Below are positions 7,348 through 15,354 of a DNA stretch of 64,000 nucleotides, in pieces. Both the position numbers and the translations under genes were made by a program. This DNA is from Arthrobacter sp. Soil736 (GTDB lineage: Bacteria; Actinomycetota; Actinomycetes; Actinomycetales; Micrococcaceae). The notes beneath the pieces are model-generated. The model had not been told where the DNA came from and searched no databases. It was given only the letters and a program-made list of their open reading frames with translations. The DNA lies in contig NZ_LMSB01000066.1 in the NCBI RefSeq assembly GCF_001428005.1, positions 103,028-167,027 of the forward strand. The letters run 5' to 3'. Each line of letters begins with the position of its first letter. Within the stretch, counting starts at the first letter, position 1.

Positions 7348-8760
7348 TCAGGGAAGCCGGACGGCCGGCTGCTGGGGCACACGCTGTTCGTCGAGCGCCT
7401 CCCGGCGCCGCGCGGTGCCCTCCAGGTAGGGTGCCCCAAGTTCCTGAATCGGCGTCCTGAACGTTTCCCGGGAGTAGAACGCTGACCCGGCAGCAATGAG
7501 CATGCAGACAGTTCCGAAGACGGCCACCGGAACCCAGCCCGTGACTCCCGGAGCCAGCAGCATGCCGGCGATCATCGGCGCGAAGCCGGCGAGGACCAGC
7601 CCCAGCTGATTGCCCATGGCCATTCCGGTGTAGCGGACAGGAGCGCCGAACTGCTCAGCGAAGAACGCGGGCCAGATGCCGTTGAAGCCCGAGTAGAGCA
7701 CGGTCATGTTCAGGAAAGCCGCCAGGAAGACCAGGACGATGTTGCCGGAGGACAGTGCAAGGAAGTACAGGAAGATCGTGGCTGAGCACCCGAATGCGGC
7801 GGTGAGCAGCAGGGGCCGGCGGCCGATCCGGTCCGAAAGTTTCGCCGCGAGCGGCATGGCGAACATGGACAGGCCGATGGCGACGGCGTTGACGGTCAGG
7901 ATGGAGGCCCGGTCGAAGCCTGCGGTGGAGGTGGCGTACGCCAGTCCGAAGACCGTGAAAATCGTCTGCATCGCGGACATGATCGACATGCCTGCGACGC
8001 GCAGCACATCCGGGGCCTGGAAGCGGAGCACTTCCTTGATGGGCATCGGGGCAACCTGTTTGTGCTCCTGGGCCTCCTCAAAGACAGGAGTTTCGTCCAG
8101 GTGCGTCCGGACCCAGTAGGCGATGGCCAGGACCACGATGGAGAGCCAGAACGGGATGCGCCAGCCCCAGCCCATCATCGCTTCACGGGGCAGGGCCGTG
8201 ACCGGAATGAAAGCGAGGGTGGCCAGCACCATTCCGGAGGCATAGCCCGTCATCACGAAGCTGGTGAAGAAGCCCCGTTTGCCCTCCGGCGAATGTTCCA
8301 GCGTGAGGGTGGAGGCGCCGGCCGATTCCGCACCCGCGGAGAATCCCTGTGCCAGCCGGCCGGCCACCAGGAGGATGGGCGCCCAGACGCCGAGCTGCTC
8401 GTAGGTGGGGAGGAAGCCGATGCCCAGAGATGCCAGGCCCATGATGCCCAGGGTCAGCAGCAGGATTTTCTTCCGCCCCAGTTTGTCGCCGAAGTGGCCC
8501 AAGACCAGGCCTCCTACAGGCCGCGCGACGTAGGCAACGCCGAACGTGGCGAAGGCGCCGATCAGGCCGATGGCAGGGTCCGCGGACGGGAAGAACAGGT
8601 GCGGGAACACCAGGGCGGCGGCGGTTCCGTAGATGAAGAAGTCGTAGTACTCCAGCGTGCTGCCGAGGAAGGATGCCAGGGCGGCCTTGGCTGGCGTTTT
8701 CCGCGGGGCCGATTGCGGGGCCGGCTGCGTTGCGGGCTGAGTTGTGGATGCAGACTGCAT
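7348..8760 (-). CDS. MFS transporter, metabolite:H+ symporter type
   Basis: 470 residues with about 12 membrane segments. The N-terminal ASFLGSTLEYYDFFIYGTAAAL is the hallmark of the metabolite:proton symporter branch (ProP, ShiA, KgtP, PcaT-like carriers). The conserved loop GHFGDKLGRKKIL between helices 2 and 3 and SDRIGRRPLLL between helices 8 and 9 are classic MFS motifs. It probably takes up an organic acid by proton symport. A strong AAGGAGA site precedes the start, and the gene follows the Dabb gene by 10 bp, so it belongs to the leftward catabolic operon. A cyclic carboxylate such as cyclohexanecarboxylate would fit the neighbours, but that is inference. Confidence 0.92.
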   Translation of the reverse strand: MQSASTTQPATQPAPQSAPRKTPAKAALASFLGSTLEYYDFFIYGTAAALVFPHLFFPSADPAIGLIGAFATFGVAYVARPVGGLVLGHFGDKLGRKKILLLTLGIMGLASLGIGFLPTYEQLGVWAPILLVAGRLAQGFSAGAESAGASTLTLEHSPEGKRGFFTSFVMTGYASGMVLATLAFIPVTALPREAMMGWGWRIPFWLSIVVLAIAYWVRTHLDETPVFEEAQEHKQVAPMPIKEVLRFQAPDVLRVAGMSIMSAMQTIFTVFGLAYATSTAGFDRASILTVNAVAIGLSMFAMPLAAKLSDRIGRRPLLLTAAFGCSATIFLYFLALSSGNIVLVFLAAFLNMTVLYSGFNGIWPAFFAEQFGAPVRYTGMAMGNQLGLVLAGFAPMIAGMLLAPGVTGWVPVAVFGTVCMLIAAGSAFYSRETFRTPIQELGAPYLEGTARRREALDEQRVPQQPAVRLP

Positions 8761-8770
8761 GGGGATCTCC

Positions 8771-9109
8771 TTAAGACTGCGTTGTCTCGGTGGTGGCTGC
8801 AGAGGTGTCCCCGAGGTGGAAGTCCACCGAGAGGATTTGCTGGCTGTTGGGGAACGAGTACGCCTTCAGCGGCTCGTGGAGCGGGTGCGTGTTGTACACC
8901 GCGATGTCCTCGACCGTTTCGAAGTCGGCCACGATGGCGTAGTCGAAGGAGCGCTCGGTGTCGAGGACGTCCGCGCCGTGGCTGAGGCTGAGCATGCCGG
9001 GGATGTTGCCGGTCATGTTGTTGAGGCCGTCAATCCAGGCCTGCTTGTCGGCGGGCGGGAAGCCCGGCTTGAACTTGAAGAGCACGGTGTGGCGGATCAT
9101 CTCAGGCAC
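8771..9109 (-). CDS. Dabb (stress-responsive alpha/beta barrel) domain protein
   Basis: 112 residues. MIRHTVLFKFKPG followed by SLSHGADVLDTERSFDYAIVADFETVEDIAVYNTHPLH is a typical Dabb ferredoxin-like fold, with a characteristic histidine in strand 1 and the HPxH region. Proteins of this type include small dimeric enzymes and many of unknown role; several sit in catabolic clusters for ring compounds. The GTG start overlaps the stop of the flavoprotein gene by 8 bp, so translation is probably coupled; an internal ATG at 9100 is an alternative. Within the cluster it might act on an unstable enone or enol intermediate, which is speculation. Confidence 0.88.
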   Translation of the reverse strand: MPEMIRHTVLFKFKPGFPPADKQAWIDGLNNMTGNIPGMLSLSHGADVLDTERSFDYAIVADFETVEDIAVYNTHPLHEPLKAYSFPNSQQILSVDFHLGDTSAATTETTQS

Positions 9110-10790
9110 CCACCAGTTCCGCGGTTTGCCCAGCCTGTTCGGCAGCCTGTTCAGCGGCGCGGTACTCCGGTGACTGGCCGGCGATGGTGCGGCCGGCGAG
9201 GTAGCCCATGGTCATGATCGGTCCGAGGGTGGCGCCGGCGCCGGGGTAGCCCGCGGCGTAGGCGTTTTCGGTGGTGTTGCCGGCGGCGAACAGGCCCGGG
9301 ATGGGGCGGTTGTCGACGTCGAGCACGCGGGCCAGCCCGTCGGTGGCCACGCCGCCGTTGGTGCCGAAGGCGCCGTTGACCACTTCCAGGGCGTAGAACG
9401 GTCCGGACTGGAGCGGGCCGAGCGAGGGGTTTGGCCACGGGCAGCCGTCGTCGCCCCAGTACTTGTCGTATGCGCTTTCGCCGCGGCCGAAGTCGGGGTC
9501 CTCGCCCTTGACCGCGAACTCGTTGAACCGGGCCACGGTCGCGGCGAGGTTCTCCGCCGGAACGTTGATCTTCGCGGCCAGTTCCTCGAGGGTGGCCGCC
9601 TCGATCAGGTAGCCCGGCGTCGGCTGGCCGGCGCGGTGCGACAGGATGCCGTAGCGCTCCAGGTAGCCGTGGTCGATGATCACGTGGGCCGGGGTGTTCA
9701 GGGTCCGGTTCGCGGCGGAGTCCCAGGACTGCAGGCAGCGGGCCAGGTCGTTGTAGTTCTGCGATTCATTGGCGAAGCGGCGGCCGTGCCGGTTCACCAT
9801 GATCGATCCGGGCCCTTGGCGTTCGAAGCGGAGCAGAGTGCCTACCGGCTGCCCGTCGCGCATGTCGCCGGTGACGGACATCGGCGCCCACCATGCTTCG
9901 CGGGTGCCGCGGGTCTGGCCGCCGATGCGCTGGGACATCCGCAAACCGTCGCCGGTGTTCGAAGGCGGCGAGCACATGGTGTACAGCCGGGAGGCCAGCA
10001 TCGAGTCGGCCAGGGCCTTGTCCCACTCGAAGCCTCCGGTGGCGAGCACCACGCCGTCGTTCGCCCGGAAGGCTTCGCCGGTTTCGAGTTCGACGCCGGT
10101 TACCCGGCCGCCGTCGGTGAGCAGGCGGTGCCCCCGTGCCCCGGTGGCCAGGGCGGCACCATCGCGGACCAGGCTGGCCAGCAGCATGGAGACGAGGGCC
10201 TGGCCCTTGGCCACGAGGCCTTCCTCCTGGCGGTCAGCCAATTCGTCCCACGGGAACTTGGTGAAGGCGCCCCACTCTTCGTATTCCTGCATGGTGAACG
10301 GCGCCCGGCCGTCACTGCGCACATGTGCCCTGAGGCCTCCCAGGGCTTCGGTGCTGTTGAACAGCTCCGGCTCCACCGTCCGGCCGCCCGCCACCGCACC
10401 GGGGAGGTCCTGCCGGTAGTCGGGGAAGTTGTCGAGGAAGATAAAGCGGACGCCACATTCTTCTTCCACGAACTGCAGCATCTGGTCCCCGTACTCCAGG
10501 GCTGCGTCCAGGAGTTCCTCACGGCCCCGTCCGCGGGCGACGGCGCGCACATACTCGGCGGCTGCCTCCTTGGAATCGGTGATGCCGGCCTTCCGGGCGT
10601 GGTGGTTGTCCGCCACCCAGAGCATGCCGCCGGACACGGCGGAGGTCCCGCCCAGGTGCCCGCTCTTCTCGAGGACGACGACGGACTTACCGGCGCGGGC
10701 GGCAGTGGCCGCCGTGGTGAGTGCTCCCGCACCGGACCCGACGACGACGACGTCGTAAGTGTCCTCGCGGGTGCCGTTGACGAATTTCAT
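9102..10790 (-). CDS. KstD-like FAD-dependent ring desaturase (first copy)
   Basis: 562 residues. The N-terminal Rossmann motif VVVVGSGAGALTTAATAARAG and VVVLEKSGHLGGTSAVSGG bind FAD as in the fumarate reductase/3-ketosteroid-delta1-dehydrogenase superfamily. The middle shows VVLATGGFEWD and SPPSNTGDGLRM. Near the C-terminus GYPGAG (Tyr about 515, Gly about 519) matches the Tyr-x3-Gly pair that polarises the keto group in 3-ketosteroid dehydrogenases. It should introduce a double bond next to a ketone on a ring. SDR, Dabb and MFS genes surround it. A role as one of two desaturases in 4-oxocyclohexanecarboxylate aromatization is my favoured hypothesis; a steroid or terpenoid ketone is an alternative. 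Confidence 0.85.
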   Translation of the reverse strand: MKFVNGTREDTYDVVVVGSGAGALTTAATAARAGKSVVVLEKSGHLGGTSAVSGGMLWVADNHHARKAGITDSKEAAAEYVRAVARGRGREELLDAALEYGDQMLQFVEEECGVRFIFLDNFPDYRQDLPGAVAGGRTVEPELFNSTEALGGLRAHVRSDGRAPFTMQEYEEWGAFTKFPWDELADRQEEGLVAKGQALVSMLLASLVRDGAALATGARGHRLLTDGGRVTGVELETGEAFRANDGVVLATGGFEWDKALADSMLASRLYTMCSPPSNTGDGLRMSQRIGGQTRGTREAWWAPMSVTGDMRDGQPVGTLLRFERQGPGSIMVNRHGRRFANESQNYNDLARCLQSWDSAANRTLNTPAHVIIDHGYLERYGILSHRAGQPTPGYLIEAATLEELAAKINVPAENLAATVARFNEFAVKGEDPDFGRGESAYDKYWGDDGCPWPNPSLGPLQSGPFYALEVVNGAFGTNGGVATDGLARVLDVDNRPIPGLFAAGNTTENAYAAGYPGAGATLGPIMTMGYLAGRTIAGQSPEYRAAEQAAEQAGQTAELVGA

Positions 10791-10842
10791 GGGGTGTTGC
10801 CTTTCAGGAGGAGAATGGTCGAGCTGCAGTTGGGGTCTGGCG

Positions 10843-11604
10843 TCAGACAGCCGTGTAGCCGCCGTCGATGACGAGCTCGGAGCCTGTGGTGAAGCGCGAT
10901 TCGTCGGATGCCAGGTACAGCACGCCGTAGGCGATCTCGTCCGGCTGGCCCTGGCGGGGCAGCGGGTTGGAGCCGACCAGCTGCTTGTAGTACGCCTCGG
11001 CGCCGATGTCGGACTGCTCCGCCGAGCGGCGGCTCATCCGGGTGTTCATGGACCCGGGGTGGATGGAGTTCACCCGGATGCCGTAGCTTCCGTAGGCCGC
11101 CGCGTCCGACTTGCTCAGGAGCCGGACGGCGCCTTTGGTGGCGTGGTACAGCGGCACGTTCCTGCCGCCCGTGATGCCGTGGATGGAGGAGAAGTTGACG
11201 ATGCTGCCGGCGCCCTTTTCGATCATGCCGGGGACCACGTGCTTGGTCATCAGCCAGACGCCCTTGACGTTGACGTTGAAGATCGTGTCAAAGTCCGTGA
11301 CGGAGGCCGTGTGGGAGGCGCCGGCGGGGCCGATGATTCCGGCGGCGTTCACCAGGATGTCCGGCGTGCCCACCTCGTCGCGGACCCGGCGGATCGCGTC
11401 GGCGACGCTGGCCTCGCTGGTGACATCGACGTCGTACTGGTGAATGTTGGCATGGGCCGCGGCAGCCGGGGCGCCGGCAACGTCCAGGCTGGCGACCACC
11501 GCGCCGTGTTCAGCCAGGAGGGCGGCGGTGGCGCCGCCCAGGTCGCCGCGGCCTCCGGTGACGATGGCGGTCTTTCCGGCCACTCGGTTCAGTGTGGGAT
11601 TCAT
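10843..11604 (-). CDS. Short-chain dehydrogenase/reductase
   Basis: 253 residues, normal length for a classical SDR. It has the cofactor motif TGGRGDLGG, in which the usual middle Gly of TGxxxGxG is Asp; an Asp after strand 2 (SLDVAG), favouring NAD+; NAAG; a catalytic Ser in NFSSIHG; YHATK as YxxxK; and the C-terminal ELVIDGGYTAV. It probably oxidises a secondary alcohol to a ketone, feeding the neighbouring flavoprotein desaturases. It is the first gene of a leftward run SDR-FAD-Dabb-MFS. A motif shared with the P450 promoter lies about 85 bp upstream. Comparison with trans-4-hydroxycyclohexanecarboxylate dehydrogenases would test the proposed pathway. Confidence 0.9.
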   Translation of the reverse strand: MNPTLNRVAGKTAIVTGGRGDLGGATAALLAEHGAVVASLDVAGAPAAAAHANIHQYDVDVTSEASVADAIRRVRDEVGTPDILVNAAGIIGPAGASHTASVTDFDTIFNVNVKGVWLMTKHVVPGMIEKGAGSIVNFSSIHGITGGRNVPLYHATKGAVRLLSKSDAAAYGSYGIRVNSIHPGSMNTRMSRRSAEQSDIGAEAYYKQLVGSNPLPRQGQPDEIAYGVLYLASDESRFTTGSELVIDGGYTAV

Positions 11605-11681
11605 GGGGTGCTCCTCGTGCTCCTGCAGCCTCTTCGCTGCGTCCTAGCCAGAGTGGCAGGGGAGTTGTGATGGGAACCACA

Positions 11682-11700
11682 CGATTACCGATGAACGGAA
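11682..11700. promoter_or_regulatory. Candidate IclR operator upstream of the SDR operon
   Basis: The 14-mer ACCGATGAACGGAA at 11687-11700 recurs exactly at 15260-15273 in front of the P450 gene. Its core is an imperfect palindrome, CCG-N5-CGG. It lies between the IclR stop and the SDR start, about 85 bp from the latter. Confidence 0.55.
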
Positions 11701-11710
11701 AAGAGTACTT

Positions 11711-12496
11711 TCAGTGACTCTGGCGGAGTGTTCCCTTCAGCTCCCCGCGCCAGCCGAGCGCCCTGGATATGCCGCGCGCGGCGGCCATCAGGACGGGGAC
11801 CCGGGCGGCAGTGTTCTCCTCGTTGCGCGGCACCACCACGCTGAGCGCGGCGCGGACCGTGTTGTCTGGCCCGAAGACAGGAACCGCGATGCCGCTGGAT
11901 TCGGGCACGATCACGCCCGGCATGGCGGCGAAGCCGCGCTGCCTGATCTCGGCCAGGTGCCGGCGAAGTACAGCGGGATCGGTCAGGGTGGTTTCGGTGA
12001 ACTTCGTCAGGGGCCGAGCCAGGAAGCTGTCCTGGTAGGCGGCCGGGGAGTGGGCCAGCAGGACCAGGCCCGAGGACGTTGCATGCACGGGCAGCCTGCC
12101 GGCGATCTTGGTGATGTCGACGATGGTCTTGTCGGAGCCCAGCCGCTCGATGTACAGGACCTCGTCCGAATCAAGGATGCCCAGGGTGGTGGAGTGCTGC
12201 ACCACGGCCTGGACGTCCTCCATGAACGGGAGGGCGGCCTCCCGCAGCCCCAGCATCTTGGACCCGCGGGAAACGAGTTCCCACATCCGCGTGCCGATGT
12301 GGATCTCGCCGCCGGGTTCGCGTTCGAGGAGCCGTTCGAGCAGCAGGTCGTTGACCAGCCGGTAGGTCGTGGTGACGGGAAGCCCGGTCCGGCGCCCCAG
12401 TTCCGCGACGGTCATGGACGTGTGGCGGTCGTCGAACGCGCTCACGATCTTCACGAAGCGGCCGATGATCGACTCGCCCGATGCGGAATTGGCCAC
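11711..12496 (-). CDS. IclR-family transcriptional regulator (first copy)
   Basis: 261 residues from a GTG preceded by GGAGGAAG. An N-terminal winged helix-turn-helix (about residues 8-75; MTVAELGRRTGLPVTTTYRLVNDLL) is followed by the IclR ligand-binding domain, with STTLGILDSDEVLYIERL, HATSSGLVLLAHSP and PGVIVPESSGIAVPVF. It is a close paralogue of the regulator at 14440-15207: both begin MANSxSGES and share much of the effector domain. It is divergent from the second flavoprotein gene and upstream of the SDR operon, so it likely senses the pathway substrate or a product and controls both directions. Whether it activates or represses cannot be read. Confidence 0.93.
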   Translation of the reverse strand: MANSASGESIIGRFVKIVSAFDDRHTSMTVAELGRRTGLPVTTTYRLVNDLLLERLLEREPGGEIHIGTRMWELVSRGSKMLGLREAALPFMEDVQAVVQHSTTLGILDSDEVLYIERLGSDKTIVDITKIAGRLPVHATSSGLVLLAHSPAAYQDSFLARPLTKFTETTLTDPAVLRRHLAEIRQRGFAAMPGVIVPESSGIAVPVFGPDNTVRAALSVVVPRNEENTAARVPVLMAAARGISRALGWRGELKGTLRQSH

Positions 12497-12511
12497 GCTT
12501 CCTCCTCAGGA

Positions 12512-12617
12512 TTCCCGCTCAATGGTAATCCTCCTCCCGGGCGCCTGTACTGCCGGGTCTACTGGGGGTTTAGCCTTCCCCGGCTGCCGCGAGGATGCGG
12601 GCAGCCGACTGAACGGA
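12512..12617. promoter_or_regulatory. Divergent control region with two degenerate IclR-type sites
   Basis: TTCCCGCTCAATGGTAATC (12512-12530) resembles TTCCGTTCATCGGTAATC from the SDR promoter with a one-base gap and a few changes. CCGACTGAACGGA (12605-12617) resembles CCGATGAACGGA with one inserted base. They sit 16 bp before the IclR start and 25 bp before the flavoprotein start. The match is visual only. Confidence 0.35.
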
Positions 12618-12642
12618 GCAGGAAGAAAGCGGAGCAGGAACC

Positions 12643-12696
12643 ATGAGCAAGGCAGGAAGAATGAGTAAGGCAGGAACCATGAGCAGGACTGGAACC
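12643..12696 (+). repeat. Three 18-nt tandem repeats carrying three start codons
   Basis: Units begin at 12643, 12661 and 12679, each of the form ATGAGYARGRCWGGAAnn. Neighbouring units share 14-15 of 18 bases. The AGGAA or GGAA at the end of each unit serves as ribosome-binding site for the next ATG. They encode MSKAGR, MSKAGT and MSRTGT. Confidence 0.85.
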
Positions 12697-14418
12697 AGGA
12701 CCACTGTCTGTGATGTCCTCGTCATCGGCTCCGGCGTGGCCGGCATGGCCGCAGCGCTGAAAGCCGCTTCGCAGGGATTGAGCGTGATCGTTGCGGAAAA
12801 GGAACAGTACTTCGGCGGAACAACCGCCATTTCCGCCGGCTGGGCATGGGTTCCCGGCAACAAGCAGGGCGTCGCGCAAGGCGATACCCGGGAGGAGGCC
12901 GAGACGTACCTGAAAAACCTGGCCCCGGAGACGTTCAACGAAGCAGGCGTCAGGGACTTCCTGGATACAGTGCCCGAGGCGATCTCCTTCTTCGAGAACG
13001 AAACCGAAGTGAAGTTCACCTACCCGGAAAAGTCTCCCGACTACCAGATGGACCTTCCCGGCGCGAAGCTGTCCGGCCGTGCCATCCTCCCGCAGGATGT
13101 TGACGCACGCGTGCTGGGGGACAAGCGTCTCCTGATGCAGCCCTACATGAGTTCCTACACCGTGTTCGGCTACATGCCCCAGGTGGGACCCGACATCAAC
13201 GAGTTCTTCCACGTCAACCAGTCGGTTAAATCCTTCGTCTATGTGGCGAAGAAGCTGCTGCGCACGTGGGCGGACGCCGCCCGGTACAGGCGTCCGGTCC
13301 TGCGTTCCAACGGCAACGCCCTGATGACCCGCATGGTCAAGAGCGCCGATGACCTGGGCGTGCGCCTGTGGAAGTCTTCCCCGGCCCTTTCGCTGACCCG
13401 CGACGACGCCGGAACCGTCACGGGCGCCGTGATCGGCGGCCAGCACGCCGCCACAGTGACGGCGCGGCTCGGCGTCATCCTCGCCGCGGGCGGCTTCTCC
13501 GGCAACAAGGAACTGCGGCAGCAGTATTTTCCGCACGACGCCGACGGCGACGACCACTTCACGCCGACCGTGGGCCACGGCGGGGACGCCGCCACGCTGG
13601 CGATCAGCGCCGGCGGGCACATCGACGATTCGGTGTTCAGCGTGGGCTCCTGGGCCCCGGTGACCGTGTTCAAGTACCTCAACGGCAAGCAGCGCCTCTT
13701 TCCGCACCTGCGGGCGATCGGCCTGCCGGGCCTGATCGCCGTCGACCGCCACGGCAAGCGCTTCGGAAACGAAGCGCTGAGCTACCACGACTTCGGCGGC
13801 GCGATGATCGGACACAACAAGGACGAGGACAAGACGTTTGGCTACGTGATCGGCGACGCGAAGACGATGCACAAATACGGCATCGGCTACGCCAAGCCCT
13901 GGCCGATGCCGCGCGGCTACTTCTACAAGACTGGATACCTGGTCAAGGGGGACACCCTGGCGGAACTGGCCGGAAAGCTCGGGATCGACGCCGAGGGCCT
14001 CAAAGCGACCGTGGCTGACTTCAACCCCGCAGCGGAGCGCGGCGAGGATCCGGCGTTCGGCCGCGGCTCCACCCTGTACAACCACTTCCGCGGCGATCTC
14101 GAGCACACGCCGAATCCGAACCTCGCCCCGGTGGGCAAAGGCCCGTATTACGCCGCGAAGATCCAGATGGGCGACCTCGGCACCTTCGCAGGAGTCGGCG
14201 TCAATGAAGGCTCGGAAGTCGTCACCGCGGAGGGCACAGCTATCCCGGGGCTCCTTGCCGTCGGCGCGGCCGCGGTGAGTGTTTTCGGCGGCGGCTACCC
14301 GGGCTACGGCTCGCACATTGGGCCGGCCCTCGTGTTCGGCTACCGCGCGGGCCGCGACATCGCCGGGCTCGCGGCCGCCCGGGGTGCGGGCCGCGCGGCC
14401 ACCGTGGCGGCCGGCTAG
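12643..14418 (+). CDS. KstD-like FAD-dependent ring desaturase (second copy)
   Basis: 591 residues from the first ATG. After an unusual repeated start segment come VLVIGSGVAGMAAALKAASQG and VIVAEKEQYFGGTTAISAG, the FAD-binding motifs of the fumarate reductase/ketosteroid dehydrogenase superfamily. Later signs are VILAAGGFSGNKELRQ, RHGKRFGNEALSYHDF and near the end GYPGYG (Tyr about 552, Gly about 556), the keto-polarising pair. It is only distantly like the copy at 9102-10790, so the two probably act on successive ketone intermediates rather than duplicating one step. The IclR gene follows 21 bp downstream. Three in-frame ATG codons (12643, 12661, 12679) are all plausible starts. Confidence 0.86.
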   Translation: MSKAGRMSKAGTMSRTGTRTTVCDVLVIGSGVAGMAAALKAASQGLSVIVAEKEQYFGGTTAISAGWAWVPGNKQGVAQGDTREEAETYLKNLAPETFNEAGVRDFLDTVPEAISFFENETEVKFTYPEKSPDYQMDLPGAKLSGRAILPQDVDARVLGDKRLLMQPYMSSYTVFGYMPQVGPDINEFFHVNQSVKSFVYVAKKLLRTWADAARYRRPVLRSNGNALMTRMVKSADDLGVRLWKSSPALSLTRDDAGTVTGAVIGGQHAATVTARLGVILAAGGFSGNKELRQQYFPHDADGDDHFTPTVGHGGDAATLAISAGGHIDDSVFSVGSWAPVTVFKYLNGKQRLFPHLRAIGLPGLIAVDRHGKRFGNEALSYHDFGGAMIGHNKDEDKTFGYVIGDAKTMHKYGIGYAKPWPMPRGYFYKTGYLVKGDTLAELAGKLGIDAEGLKATVADFNPAAERGEDPAFGRGSTLYNHFRGDLEHTPNPNLAPVGKGPYYAAKIQMGDLGTFAGVGVNEGSEVVTAEGTAIPGLLAVGAAAVSVFGGGYPGYGSHIGPALVFGYRAGRDIAGLAAARGAGRAATVAAG

Positions 14419-14439
14419 GGCGCCGGGCCGGAGGCGTCA

Positions 14440-15207
14440 ATGGCAAACTCACCATCGGGTGAATCGGTGATCAGCCGCGTCGTGCGGCTCATGAGTGCGT
14501 TCGACCGGGAGCTGCCGACCATGACGCTCTCCGGCCTTGCCCGCCGCGCAGGCCTGCCCCTGACCACCGCCCACCGGCTCGTGGACGATCTTGTCCTCCA
14601 CGGCCTGATCGAGCGGCTGCCGGACGGGAACCTGCGCTCCGGGATGCGGATGTGGGAGCTGGCCGCGCGGGGTTCGCGTGCGCTGAATCTCCGTGAGCTG
14701 GCGCTGCCCTTCATGGAGGATGTCCAGTCCGCCGTGCACCAGCACACCACGCTGGCGGTGCTGGACCACGGGACGGTGCTCTACGTGGAACGCCTGTCCT
14801 CGCCTAGATCCAGCCTGGACGCGGCCCATATTGCCCAGAGAATGCCCATTCACGCCGCTTCGTCCGGCCTCGTGCTGCTGGCTTTTTCTCCGCCAGACTT
14901 CCAGGACGAGGTACTTTCACGCCCGCTGGCAGCGGTGACCGCCGAGACCATCACTGACCCGGCCCTCATCCGGAAGCACCTGGCCGAAATCAGGCAACGC
15001 GGCTACGTGGCCCTGCCGGGCATTGGCGTCACGGAATGGACCGGCATCGCCGTGCCAGTCTTCGGCGCTGACAACACCATCGCTGCCGCGCTCAATGCCA
15101 TCGTTCCCCGGCAGGAAGCCGCCGTTCCGTTGACAGTCCCCGCGCTGTTGACGGCCGCCCACGGGATTTCGCGGGCCTTGAAGGCCGCAGCGGCGCCGCG
15201 GCGCTAG
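14440..15207 (+). CDS. IclR-family transcriptional regulator (second copy)
   Basis: 255 residues. The winged helix-turn-helix (MTLSGLARRAGLPLTTAHRLVDDLV) is followed by an IclR effector domain with TTLAVLDHGTVLYVERL, HAASSGLVLLAFSP, LAEIRQRGYVALPG and TGIAVPVFGADN. It is clearly paralogous to the product of 11711-12496. A GGAGG site precedes ATG 14440, and the gene lies between the flavoprotein and the P450 genes on the same strand. Two close IclR proteins in one cluster may divide control of the two halves of the pathway or respond to different intermediates. A shared candidate operator sits before the P450 gene. Confidence 0.93.
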   Translation: MANSPSGESVISRVVRLMSAFDRELPTMTLSGLARRAGLPLTTAHRLVDDLVLHGLIERLPDGNLRSGMRMWELAARGSRALNLRELALPFMEDVQSAVHQHTTLAVLDHGTVLYVERLSSPRSSLDAAHIAQRMPIHAASSGLVLLAFSPPDFQDEVLSRPLAAVTAETITDPALIRKHLAEIRQRGYVALPGIGVTEWTGIAVPVFGADNTIAAALNAIVPRQEAAVPLTVPALLTAAHGISRALKAAAAPRR

Positions 15208-15259
15208 CCGCCAGCCTGCACGGCCGGCTGCGAGACGAGTCGGGCAGCAGACTTTCACA

Positions 15260-15273
15260 ACCGATGAACGGAA
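15260..15273. promoter_or_regulatory. Candidate IclR operator upstream of the P450 operon
   Basis: ACCGATGAACGGAA is identical to 11687-11700. It lies in the 147-bp gap between the second IclR stop and the P450 start. The remaining bases of the gap hold no other gene. Confidence 0.55.
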
Positions 15274-15354
15274 GCCCTGTGGGAGCGGGGCCGGGGAACT
15301 CGGCATTGTGAATTGAGACGTAAGTCACGTCGACGCAATCCGGAAAGAAGGACA

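Noticed and set aside
9636..10871. 411-codon plus-strand frame opposite the first desaturase
   Set aside because: High GC leaves long antisense frames; the minus-strand frame has clear FAD motifs while this one has none.
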